Positions 46,771 to 56,939 of a DNA stretch of 64,000 nucleotides are shown here, piece by piece (position 1 is the first letter of the stretch; every line of letters starts with the position of its first letter). This DNA comes from Chondrosia reniformis. Its lineage: Eukaryota > Porifera > Demospongiae > Chondrillida > Chondrillidae. Where the stretch lies: the NCBI GenBank assembly GCA_947172415.1, contig OX359197.1, positions 3,038,001 to 3,102,000 on the forward strand, in the 5' to 3' direction. A program made the translations under genes and the position numbers. The notes below the pieces were generated by a model. The model worked only from the letters and a program-made list of their open reading frames with translations. It had not been told where the DNA came from and did not search any database.

Positions 46771-47177
46771 TCCTTTTGCATGTGAGCTGTTCCACACTTT
46801 CTCACTCCAAACCTTATGCCAATGGCATTTGAGGTTTTCTCCACACATTCCATGGCTTCGCTAAGTTTATCAGGCTTTACAGTATATCTCTTAAGGTCAT
46901 GCAGGTACAAAAAATGTGACATAGTGTTCCTTTCCACTTCATGCCAGAGTGTATATCCCTTGGTTCTGTTAATAACTTGGGAAATGGGAGCTATGGCCAG
47001 ACAAAAGAGGAGTGGCAATAAGGAGTCTCCTTGATAGTCCCCTGTTATATTTAACAGGGGTGCTCCTAACCACCTTCCCCACAGTCCTCAACTCAAGCAC
47101 AGTATCCCAGTGTTTGGAGAAGGGCTCTATAGTCCTCCTGATCCAACCTGGGCACCTGATGGTTTTTAGGACCTACA

Positions 47178-47648
47178 TCACCCCCTTGTGAGGCACTCTG
47201 TCATATGCCTTCTCATAATCAATCCATGCGGCACTAAGTGGCTTGCCAGTAATTTTCCATCTAGACCAATTGTTTGATCAAGCAGTAGACAGTCCACACA
47301 GCCCCACTTCCCTTTTGTCATGGCCCTTTTGGCCATAGGCAAAAGTTCATTAGTGTAGGTGTAAGTGAGTAGTTCTGATGCAATGTATGCTGTGACAGCC
47401 TTGTACATTGTGTTGAGGCATGCAATAGGTCGGTAGTTGGCCGCACCTTTCGGGTCACCCTTGTTGGGGATGAGTAGAGTGTGACCCTTTGTAAGCCAGT
47501 CTGGGACTGACAAATCTCCGCTCACCACCGTCCGAAGTACATCTGCCAAGGCAGACTGTGCAGAGGGGAGTGCTTTCCACCAAAAAGTGTGGAGGCCATC
47601 TGGCCCAGGGGCAGACCAGCTCTTTGCCTTTTTCAAGTCTTTCCTCAA
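47178..47648 (-). pseudogene. LINE copy 5: reverse transcriptase fingers
   Basis: 156 codons with the conserved APGPDGLHTFWWKALPSA (finger motif with the P-G-PDG signature, intact only in this copy; SWSALWPDG in copy 2), DWLTKGHTLLIPNKGDPKGA, ANYRPIACLNTMYKAVTAYI and the start of motif A (HGLIMRRHMTECLTRG is out of frame). It shows the template/dNTP-binding part of a LINE RT clearly. Confidence 0.8.
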
Positions 47649-48684
47649 TTTGGTCTAATCAATATTATTGGGACCTTCAGAGGAGGTTCTACCCACCCTC
47701 TTTTTGGTTTCCTTTAGCCATTCTCTTTCACTCCTGAGTTGTCTTTGTTTACCATACCAACAGTACCTACAATCTTTGTCCAAAGTCTCTTACTACTGCA
47801 ATTGAGGGAGCTTCATTGGAGGTTGGAACATTGCCATTCATCCGCAATTTCCTTTGGGTATTCCAAAGGTGATTTTGTTCCTGGAATTTCCTGTGTTCAG
47901 CCGATCTTCGCTCTTGAGGGTCCAGACCCTGAGTTTCCCCAGTGTCCGTTCCCGAGCTCTGATCAGCACAATCAGGTTTAATGAATGGAACTCCCTCCTA
48001 AGCTTTCTTCGGAGTACTTTCTGGCGTTTGGTCATAGGATTATTATTCTGTTGACGCGCTATTTCCACATCCACCCAGGCAAGCAGTCTTCTAAACCTAA
48101 GGCCTTTGGCCTTCTTCTCACTTATGTGATGTTCCTGTCTCTTACTACCCTTCTGATTGTCTGATTTCCTTGCATGGTTGCATGGCTGCGATTTGTAGGT
48201 TGTTTTTCCCCTCACAGCCACAGCAACAGAGTAGACCAAGCAGTTCAGGTGCCAGGCCAACCTCTTTCTCCACCCAATCATTGGCCTTCTGAAGCAGTGC
48301 CGTATCAACATGGTTGAACCACACTGCCCCACAGGGTTTTCTATCAGCAAAATCTACAGGTGTCCTTCAGACAGGCATCTTTCCTTTGCCTAAAAGTTGC
48401 ATCAGATAATCATTGCCACTTGTCCTGGGACTGGGATAATCATGTGTGGGAGTTTCAACAGGGCCTATTAACAGCTCACCATTTTGTTCAGTGCCAGCCT
48501 GAACTTGGTGAAGCTTTTCCTTTCCCTGGGCTTTCAAACCTTCCTCCACAGTCCGACTTAGGGTGGCTACACCACGCGAGTCAGGTTCCACAAGGTTTAG
48601 TCTTGAGAGACCTTGACCTCTTCGGATTCTACTAAATCTTGTAGTTAGCTCTACTTTTGTGGTTTATGGCCTGGCATTGCAGCA

Positions 48685-49460
48685 TTTTACCTACTATAAC
48701 TAGTACTAGAACGTATAACTAGTCTATACAGCTAGCACATACAACTTGTGCTGGCAACGAGTACATACAACTGGTACATACAACTAGTATATATAACTAG
48801 TACACACAACTACTACATATAACCAGTACATACACATATAACTAGTACATATAAATAGTACATACACCTATTACATACAACTAGAACATAAAAAAAGTAC
48901 ATCAACTAGTACATATAACTAGTACATACACATATAACTATCACATATATATAGTACCTATACCTAGTTCATACAACTAGTACACATACAATTAGTACCT
49001 ACAATCAATGCATACAATTAATACATAGAACTAGTACACACGAGTAGTATATAAACTACTAAACAAAACTAGTATATACAACTAGTACATACAACTAGAA
49101 AATAGTACATACAACTTGTACATAGTACGAGTACATAAAACTAGTATATACAACTACTACATGAACAAGAAACTAGTACATACAACTAGTATATACATAC
49201 CACTAGTACATACACCTAGTACATACCACTAGTACATACAACTACTACATCCAACTACTACATACAACAAGTACGTACAACTAGTAAATATAACTAGTAC
49301 TAGTACATACAACTAGTACATACAATTAGCACCTACAATTAGTACATACAACTAGTACATACAACTACTACGTTAAAGTAGTACTAAAAACTAGTACAAA
49401 CAGCAAGCGCATACAACTAGTACATATAATGAGTACATACTCATATAACTATCACATATA
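48685..49460 (-). repeat. 13-bp satellite, block 14 (inverted orientation)
   Basis: GTACATACAACTA array starting with the module TTACCTACTATAACTAG, then TACTAGAACGTATAAC, the same module that is cut by LINE copy 5. Confidence 0.92.
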
Positions 49461-49982
49461 CAGTGAAAACTGGTTAACGAGAAATTCACGGTGCAAGCCA
49501 AATTATTTCTCGTTAACAGTATTTGTTGTTAGCAGATCTCCATACATGTAATGTAATGATCCAAAACTGTATGTATGCATATAAACTCTGTACAGAGCTT
49601 CGTCGATATCAGAGTAGGCTGCTTCGCAAAGTCGTTTCCTACTCCCGTTGGCGCTGGAGTTTTCTCCCTCGACTTTAGTCCTGTTCTTCAAGAACGTACA
49701 CAATGTCGAACTGGGAAAGTCATCCTTTTTACAAATTTCCGACTTAGAGAGCCTTTTGGCGTTAATCTCTTCGAAAATGTTTATCTTCAAATCTATCGAG
49801 TAGCTTCGTTGCTTCTTCGCGACTGCTGTCTTGACAAATTACACTTGTTAATGCCTTCGCATTAACAGGCACCTTTCGCGTAAAACAGTATATTTAGTAT
49901 GGTAAATAACCTGGTCTCGGCAAATTGTTTGTGTTAAGCAATATTTCGTGTAAAGCGACTTCGTGTTAACCAGTTTTCACCG
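49461..49982 (-). mobile_element. Tigger/pogo remnant with CENP-B-type HTH
   Basis: Termini CAGTGAAAACTGGTTAAC and, inverted, CGGTGAAAACTGGTTAAC; TA on both sides (49,459-49,460; 49,983-49,984). The inside of each end repeats TTAACGAG/TTAACACGAA units. 522 bp. It still encodes the N-terminal DNA-binding domain of a pogo-family transposase on -, but the DDE catalytic region is gone, leaving an internally deleted element. Confidence 0.88.
49503..49865 (-). pseudogene. CENP-B/Tigger N-terminal helix-turn-helix fragment
   Basis: The frame is open from before 49,850 (reading AVAKKQRSYSIDLKINIFEE) to 49,503. The stretch KINIFEEINAKRLSKSEICK, then FPSSTLCTFLKNRTKVE, GSRKRLCEAAYSDIDEALYR, has the spacing of the CENP-B N-terminal (Psq-like) HTH: basic start, L/I-FEEI, S-EI, PSSTL-TFLKNR, RKR...Y.D.DEAL. 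In Tigger transposases it binds the terminal repeats. After YSDIDEALYRVY the sequence diverges into the right-end TIR region. The annotated Met is a TTG; the original start is further upstream. Confidence 0.78.
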
Positions 49983-50184
49983 TAAACAGTACGTATACCA
50001 AGTTCATACAACTGGTACATACGAGTAGTATATGCACCTACTACACACAACTAGCACATACAACTAGTACATACAACTAGAAAGTAGAACATATATACAA
50101 CTAGTTCATAGTACGAGTACATAAAAATTAGTATATACAACTACTGCATAAACAAGAAAATAGTACATACAACTATTATATACA
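49983..50184 (-). repeat. 13-bp satellite, block 15 (inverted orientation, short)
   Basis: About 200 bp of GTACATACAACTA units between the Tigger remnant and the next element. Confidence 0.88.
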
Positions 50185-50458
50185 TACAACAGATACCAAT
50201 ATAATAATAATAATATATACAATCAAATAATGTATTGCCATAAATTTAAAATTGCAAGTCACTGTTAACCATTTTTAATATATACATTCATATACCATAG
50301 AGTCATTAATATTCAATGTTATGTCCACTACGGCTAACAATGGCAATCATTGTTGAATCTGGTGGTGGAGTTGTGGACGGTCTGGTAGCTCTGATAGCAC
50401 TAATGGCAGATCTGAGAAGACTGAATGTGATTCTTTGTCTGATCCAGATCATCACCTT

Positions 50459-51393
50459 CTAATAGGTGTTACGTCTTTTGGCGGAATTCGTGGATGCCAA
50501 TTTTTTGCTGCTGGTCCCATGCCCCCCTGTGGCTGAAAGGACTAGAGGGGTGAAAGTTCCCCGCTCAATCTCTCTAATTCTTTGATCATATACTCGTCTC
50601 TTCTCCTTCTCATGATGTAGATACACTGTCTTGATTGGCTTGTTTCTGTTACTGGACACCAAGGGGTTAAACACCCTTACATCTAAAAATGCGTCTTGGT
50701 GGACCTTCCAATAACCAGTGCATTTCACATCAACTCTACCCGCATCTTCAGTGTTGGCACACCTGCTCCTCAGCACTTCTCCTGTGGGTGGTTGCTTTAT
50801 TGGCTCAGTTCGTACGTTGTGTGTGACCTCTTGTAGTAATGTGGCAGTGACGTCCCTAATGTTGATGTGATGTTTGATGACATGTCCCCCTTGCAGCAGC
50901 TCAGAGCATGCTCGACTCCATTTGCCTTTCCACATACACACAAATTGGGCATTCCTGTTGGTCGCCACCTATACCTCAATGCAATGGCATCGCAGAAGGC
51001 TCCCTTGTGCAGGGAAAAACCATGTTCTTCCACAGGGAGAGTGTTTAGCCATGAAGATAACCCTTTTTGCTCTACCAGAGACAACGCCTTTCTTTCATTA
51101 GCACTCACTTCTTTTCGCACTGCCTCAGCCTTTCTTTGGTGTTCTTCCTTGTTCTCAAACTGCACTGACTTGGCAAGTCTACCCTGCTCTGCATCAATCT
51201 GGGTTTCATTGGTTCCCTCTTTGCTTCGAATAGAGTTCATCAAGGGTTCAGCAAGCTTCCTTGCAGCGCTATACAACTGATCTGCTACTTCTGGCAGTAT
51301 CTCAAATCTTAGACCCCCCAGTCGTGTGGGCAAGGCAAACATTCTTCTTTCTATATCACTTATTGCTTGCCGTCCCGTGATTGCTGGTATCAA
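50459..51393 (-). pseudogene. Second RT family: C-terminal Cys/His and endonuclease-like region
   Basis: Two overlapping frames (50,797-51,393; 50,459-50,968). Conserved: LPTRLGGLRFEILPEVADQ, SSWLNTLPVEEHGFSLHKGA, CDAIALRYRW, the Cys/His cluster CVCGKANGVEHALSCCKGD, then GRVDVKCTGYWKVHQDAFLD with VRVFNPLVSSN, YDQRIREIERGTFTPLVLSA. The order D...(hydrophobic)DVRVFNP followed by Lys/Arg/Glu-rich helix recalls a PD-(D/E)XK-type nuclease, as in RLE-bearing LINEs. That functional reading is inferred. Confidence 0.6.
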
Positions 51394-51481
51394 CTCATGT
51401 CGTATACGTCTTCAATTGGTTGTAGCAGATGTCCAATGCCTTGTGTTGTTCTGGATAAATACGACCATTTGTTCTGAATAC

Positions 51482-52639
51482 TCAGAACAAAAGTAGAGTA
51501 GGCGCCTGAGGCTGAGTCGCAGCAATTTCAGCCAGTGTCCGTAGTTCTCCCTTCCATTCATTAACCTTCATTTCAGCATATCTCTCTTTGAAAGAAGATG
51601 TGCCAACCGATAATTCTAGGTATCCTTTACCATTCGTGGTGATCTGTACCTCTGTCTCCTCAAAGCATTTCACTGCAACCTCGTAGTGCTCTTCTTTTAA
51701 AACAAGCGATCTCTTGGCAGGGTTCGCAAAGTATCCAAAGGCCGGACCTCTTTCAACGATCTCTTCCCACCATCTCCGGAGCTGATTCATGCCACCACCA
51801 GCAGCAGAATCATCTGCATACAAGATTTGTTCGACATTAGCTTCCTGTTGTAGGCATTTGATAATGGCAAGGTGGCCATGGCATACATTGCCATGGCTAC
51901 TGGGTCCCCTTGGGTGGTCCCCACTCTGGATAGGATACATTCCCCATTAATGAACAGGTTAGGCTCCGAGCGATATGTGTTTACCAACACTGTTCCAAGG
52001 GCAGGGCACAAATTCATGGTGTTTACGAGTGCAGCTTTCCTGTTCAGACAATTGAATGCATTGGAAGCGTCAACCAGCAAACCTCCATCAGTGGAATCCT
52101 CAACGAAGATGTCATCAAGTGCATGCACAGCAGTTTCGCAGCCACTTTTCAGGCCCACACACAACTGAGATGGTCCTATCACCTCCCGAATTTCCGATCA
52201 AATAACAGACAGGATGGATTTGCTGATAATTCTCTGTGCCACTTACCCCACCCCTATCGGTCGTACCCCTGGACACTTTTCCAGAGCAACAAGTCGACAA
52301 ACAGTCAGCGGAAGTAGAGGCCCAGGATCTACCACAGTACTTGCAATCCTTTTTGTAGTAATGGCTATATATAGCTGAAAAAAGGTCATTTGAGGCTTTC
52401 TGGAATGAGCTACATATCCTCTTCCATGCAGAGGCATCTAATCCTGAAGGGCCTGTGCTTCCGTCTGTGTGTAATGCTGCTTCAATGATGGACAATGCTG
52501 TGATCTCTTCAAATATAATGGGATGGACACCCCTGCTGGTTGGTGCTGACAGAATTGTAGACTGCAAACCTTCTCCTGCAGAATGTTTCTCCATCAATAC
52601 ATCCCGCACAGTTTGATGTTCATCCACCTGATCATTCAA
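51482..52639 (-). pseudogene. Second RT family: reverse transcriptase core
   Basis: Three overlapping frames. Motif A is GGLLVDASNAFNCLNRKAAL (Asp in LVDASNAF), motif B VGTTQGDPVAMAMYAMATLP, motif C EQILYADDSAAGGGMNQLRR with the YADD pair, then PAFGYFANPAKRSLVLKEEH (motif D/E area). Upstream is the finger signature GSTGPSGLDASAWKRI. These landmarks are intact as motifs even though the frames shift between them. Confidence 0.75.
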
Positions 52640-52726
52640 TGGGAGTACTTTGGTGTTACCATCAATACATCCCGCACAGTTTGATGTTCATCCACCTGAT
52701 CATTCAATGGGAGTACTTTGGTGTTA
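52591..52726. repeat. 68-bp tandem duplication in the second RT element
   Basis: CCATCAATACATCCCGCACA...GGTGTTA occurs twice, at 52,591-52,658 and 52,659-52,726, with no difference that I can see. The duplication lies in the coding region (EHQTVRDVL is encoded twice). Confidence 0.96.
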
Positions 52727-53435
52727 CCACCAGATATCAAACCAACTGCTTCCCTTATCTTGTCCTGACCCATCCGCTCCACAAAGCGTCTTGCTAAATG
52801 TGGATTATTTGCTCTCATATTGGGTTGAAGCCTTCATTGGATCACTCTTCCCTCCTCAAGCAGCGCCTCAAAGTTTTCTTCCTTCCACAATCGGTATCTC
52901 CTCTCAATGCAGTTGATGTGGTCCTTTGTTTTGGAGGTTAAGTGAGGCTTTTGGTGTAAGAGAGCCGGTAGCACCATTGCTGCATTCAGAGATATTTTCT
53001 CCATAGCTGACCCATCTGCATATGACTGGAACAAGCCAGCCATCTCAGAAGCCTTGCTTGCGGAATGGAATCTTGAACAGATTCCGGTGCCAGTGCACAA
53101 CTTCATCATATGCCTTTGTTATCTCTTGATCAACTTCTTTCCCGTCCAAATTTCCCATCTGAAGTTCACTTTGTTTGCTGGCGTGTAAGAAGGCAAATGA
53201 CCTTCTACGTTCACAAATACCTCTGGAGAGGGGCATGGGAATTTTGCTCCACCAATGGTGCAGATTTAGATTGATGCCGATGGTTGTGGACATGGCTCAA
53301 GGTTCTCTGGGACGGATCGTTGTCAGTCTAGTTTCCCGGATATTCGCAAATCAAATCTTTGTTGGGAAAATGAGTCAAATCAAATACTCAAAATCAAACA
53401 CATTTCACTGCTTGTCAGCCATTTTGTCTCCATAC

Positions 53436-53990
53436 ACATACATACAACTACTATATCCAGCTACTACATACAACTAGTACATACAATTAGTACATACAAT
53501 TAGAAACTAGTACATACAACTAGTATATAGAAAGAGTACATAATACTAGAATGTACAAATTGTATATACAACTAGTACATAGCTACTACACTTAACTAGT
53601 ACAAATAACTAGGACATATAACTAGCACATAAACCTACTATATATAACCAGTACATACACATATACCTAGTAATTATAAATAATACATACAACTAGTACA
53701 TACAGCTAGTGCTTGCAACTAGTACATATAACTAGTACACAAACAAATAACTAGTACATACAAATAGTAAATACAACTAGTACATACAACTAGTACACAC
53801 AACTAGTACATACAACTAGTTCATGAAACTAATACATACAACTATTAAATACAAGTAGTATCTACTACATACAACTAGTCCCTTCTTAGTACATAGTTTA
53901 ACCAGTTTCAGAACATACAACTAGTACATACACTAGTACATACAACTAGGACATACAACTAGTACATAGCTAGTACACACAACTAGTATA
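53436..53990 (-). repeat. 13-bp satellite, block 16 (inverted orientation)
   Basis: GTACATACAACTA array; a degraded form of the longer module near 53,880. Confidence 0.92.
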
Positions 53991-54452
53991 TGTGACCGTC
54001 CATGCGAAAGTGGGCATATTTGCGCTGTAGCAATATGTTCAATACGGGCGTTTTAAAACGTCGTGACAAAAATTCAATATTGGTTACTCTAACCTTTCCC
54101 AAAGTCGCCGTCGTTATTTCGATCTTCTTTGTGCGATAAATCCGAACTTATTAAATAGAAGCTACCGGAAATACGCCATTTCGTTCTATATGCGGAACGG
54201 TGAATATAATTATAGTTCGATAGTTTTGATTTGATTTGCTTGAGTTTATGCAATCAATGATATCATCATTTTATTAACTTAATGGAAGTAAGCTGTTTAC
54301 ATTATTGCGTTTGGCTACGGTTCTGTTTCAAAGTGTCGTAACTTCGGATCCATAACAGCTATGACACTTCCTAATGCACCAGTCGCTAGTATTATGGAAA
54401 CCCTTTCAAATGATAGCATACGCGAAAATGCCTTTTGGCATGGACTGTCACA
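53991..54452. mobile_element. Small TIR DNA element (TGTGAC(C/A)GTCCATGC ends)
   Basis: Left end TGTGACCGTCCATGCGAAA; right end, inverted, TGTGACAGTCCATGCCAAA. About 460 bp, flanked by TATA-like satellite sequence on both sides (AGTATA / TATACATA), suggesting a TA or TATA duplication. The interior has no ORF of note. Superfamily not assigned; the length and TIRs make it a MITE. Confidence 0.78.
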
Positions 54453-55850
54453 TATACATACAACTAGTACCTACAACTAGTACTTGAAACTGGTAAATAA
54501 AATTAGTACACACACCTACTAAATATAACTAATACATAAAATACAACTAGTACATATTAATAGTACATACACATTGTACAAACAACTAGTATATACATAC
54601 AAATAGTACATATAACTAGTACATAGAACGAGTACATAAAACTAGGACATATAACTAGTACACACCTACTACATATAACTAGTACATAAAAATATAACAA
54701 GCACCTATAAATAGTGCATCCTTATAGTACATACAACTAGTACATAAAACTAGTACATGCAATTAGAAACTAGTACATACAACTAGTATATACATGCAAC
54801 TAGTACATACAACTAGTTCATACAAATAGTACACACAACTAGTACATACAACTAGTACATTAAACTAGGACATTCAATTCGTACATACAACTAGTACAAA
54901 CAACAAGGCATATAACTAATACATACACCTACCACATATAAGTAGTACATACACATATACCTATATAGTACTTACAACTAGTACATACAGATAGTGCATA
55001 CAACTAATACATTCAACTAGTGCATACAACTAATACATTCAACTAGTACTCAAACATATAACTAGTACATTCACATATAACTGGTACATAAAAATAGTAC
55101 ATACACATTGTACATACAACTAGTACATACAACTAGTGCATACAACTAGTACATACAACTAGTCCATACATCTGAAAACTAGTACATACAACTAGTTCAT
55201 AAAACGTTCAACTTGAATATACAACTAGTATATAGTTACTACATACAACTAGTACAAAGAACTAGGACATAGAACTAGTACATACACTTACTACAAATAA
55301 CTAGTACACAAACATATAACTAGTACATACAAATAGTAAATATAACTAGTATATACAACTAGTGCTTACAACTAGTACAGAAAACTAGTTATTAGAACAA
55401 GTATATGCAACTAGTTCATAACTAATACATACAGTTAATATATACAACTATTACATTCAACTAGTACATACAACTAGAACCTACCTAGTACCTAGTGAAA
55501 CTAGCACAAGAATCAGCAACTAGTAAATACAACTAGTACATACAACTAGTACATGTAACTAGTACATCTAACTAGTACTCACACCTGCTAAATATGACTA
55601 GTACATACACAGATAACTGGTACTTATAAATAGTACTTACACATGGTGCATACAACTAGTACATACAACTAGTACATAGTACTAGTTCATAGAATGAGTA
55701 CATAATACTAGAACATACAACTTGTATATGCAACTGGTACATAACTAGTACATGCAACTACTACATACAACTTCTACATACAACTAGTACCTACAATTAG
55801 TAAATATAACTAGAGCTAGTACATATAACTAATGCATATAACCATTCTAA
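54453..55850 (-). repeat. 13-bp satellite, block 17 (inverted orientation)
   Basis: GTACATACAACTA array; the longer module, degraded, near 55,485. A 24-bp unit (GTGCATACAACTAATACATT, then CAACTA) is duplicated at about 54,995-55,040. Confidence 0.93.
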
Positions 55851-56939
55851 ATGCGAGAACTTATCTTTGTAAAGTTTCATCTTTCGACTTTAGGAGCGTC
55901 TAGAGACGCAGTTTTTTCAACTCATCTTTCTGCCAAATGTTTCGACCCTGGGGGTCTTCTTCAGTGACTGATGTTGGTCTTCAAGGTGTCTTCATTTATA
56001 GGCATCTCTTTCCGCCACTTTCGATTACCTCATCAGTGATGTCATCGGTTACATTATTTCCGGAGGAAGGAGAGATGAAGGGAGTACTCATAAAACAAGT
56101 AGTTCGAGTTTAAAAACTCATGGGGCTCCCCCCCCCGAATATTACTTGAACTACTTGGCGCATCGTTGGGCTTTGACATATTATAACTCTTAATCCTAAC
56201 GATTGAGGATGCTTAAGTGTCCTAAAAATTATAAATACCGACAGAAAAGCTTCGTTATCTAAAGCTTCCTAAACACCGCCATTTGCAAAAACGATGGATT
56301 GACGTATAAATTAAGTGTTACAAAAGTTGCGTATGAACTCGTATAATACATATATCGACGCGTATAAAATGTGTTATAATAGTTGCGTATGAACCCGTAT
56401 TATATATATATTTATATATATATATATCCGTAACATGAAGCCATACATAAATCGTGTTATGAAAAAAATAGAAGGGTTTCCAACCACTTCTTAGTACAAT
56501 TCCTTGATCTAAGTTCATTCTCACCTGACATTGTTGGATTTTCAGGGCTTCTTTAATCCTTCTTCTGTACCAGTTCTCTTCCCTCTCCACCACTCTGGCT
56601 TGGCTCCACTCAATTGAATGGCCAGTTTTTAGCCATGGTTAACATCCTGACTTTCAACGTTCTTCCTGTTTCTCCAGTGTACACTGCAGGGCAACTAGAA
56701 CAGGGATCTGGTAAATGACTCCTTTAAGATCCATGGTAGGCTGTGGTTGTTTTGGCCTAGAGAGGATGCTCCTCAGTGATCTCTGCTTTGTGAAGGTGGT
56801 TTAAATGTTCATCTTCCGGCATGTTCTGGAGATCATTTCACTGAGGCCTTTCACATATGGAATAAAAGTTTTCATTTACCATCTACCCTACTTCCGGGGC
56901 TCCGTTGTCTCTTCTTCATGTGCCTAGCAGCAACCGTAG
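55851..56939 (-). mobile_element. Penelope-like element fragment B3 with internal insertion
   Basis: Same family as the fragments at 17 and 42 kb. The left end repeat (55,862-56,093) carries the hammerhead-like motif. Then a ~370-bp foreign segment intervenes (56,094-56,465). Then comes the - strand endonuclease end (EREENWYRRRIKEALKIQQC, then MNLDQGIVLRSGWKP; 56,480-56,593) and the GIY-YIG core area up to about 56,720 (CPAVYTGETGR is readable on -). It continues further upstream than copy B2 (to CGTAG at 56,939) and has no inverted right arm. Truncated and interrupted. Confidence 0.82.
56094..56465. other. Foreign segment inside PLE fragment B3: hairpin, poly-C run, short tandem repeat
   Basis: Splits the PLE sequence between ACTCATAAAA and GGGTTTCCAACC, adjacent in copy B2. 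It starts with a hairpin: AAGTAGTTCGAGT (56,098-56,110) pairs with ACTTGAACTACTT about 45 bp on (56,143-56,156). A run of nine C lies between the arms. A ~70-bp unit with GTTGCGTATGAACTCGTAT is repeated once (56,325 and 56,383). It ends in an (AT)n run (56,400-56,428) and an A-rich tail. No known family recognised. Confidence 0.6.

Larger units (their letters stand above)
43663..48684 (-). mobile_element. RLE-type LINE, copy 5 (5'-truncated, with nested insertion)
   Basis: Reads on - from the N-terminal region (about 48,684) to the shared 3' terminus TTTGTTTCTAAAGTA. The 5' truncation falls inside CCTGGCATT..AGCATT, close to the same family point as AWNAKMPDH in copy 2. Flanks share about CATT(G/T)TA on both sides, and the flanking satellite module reads CCTACATT / TTACCTACTATAAC across the element. 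Contents: RT fingers (47,178-47,648), YMDD-region remnant (46,710-47,018, here FLYLHDLK, catalytic box lost), thumb/linker/knuckle (44,495-45,106), endonuclease and longest C-terminus (43,785-44,540), stem-loop 3' UTR. A 1.3-kb foreign segment (45,449-46,770) and a ~75-bp segment (about 45,226-45,300) interrupt it. Inactive. Confidence 0.92.
50185..53435 (-). mobile_element. Decayed retroelement of a second RT family (TTQGDP / YADD type)
   Basis: Coding pieces on - from 53,293 down to 50,459 follow the order of a protein family that is frequent in sponge and cnidarian genomes: an N-terminal region with LFQSYADGSAMEKISLNAA and QKPHLTSKTKDHINCIERRY (52,834-53,109); a finger region with DGSTGPSGLDASAWKRI (52,115-52,639); RT motif A LLVDASNAFNCLNRKAAL; motif B GTTQGDPVAMAMYAMATLPL (51,787-52,182); motif C EQILYADDSAAGG (about 51,815); and a C-terminal region with PVEEHGFSLHKGAFCDAIAL, a Cys/His cluster CVCGKANGVEHALSCC, and FLDVRVFNP...EKRRVYDQRI (50,459-51,393). 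The 3' end near 50,200 is followed by ATAATAATAATA. It is not closely related to the six LINE copies. Clearly broken, with many interruptions. Confidence 0.8.

Noticed and set aside
50867-51280. 137-codon + strand ORF
   Set aside because: Antisense to the conserved C-terminal region of the second RT element.
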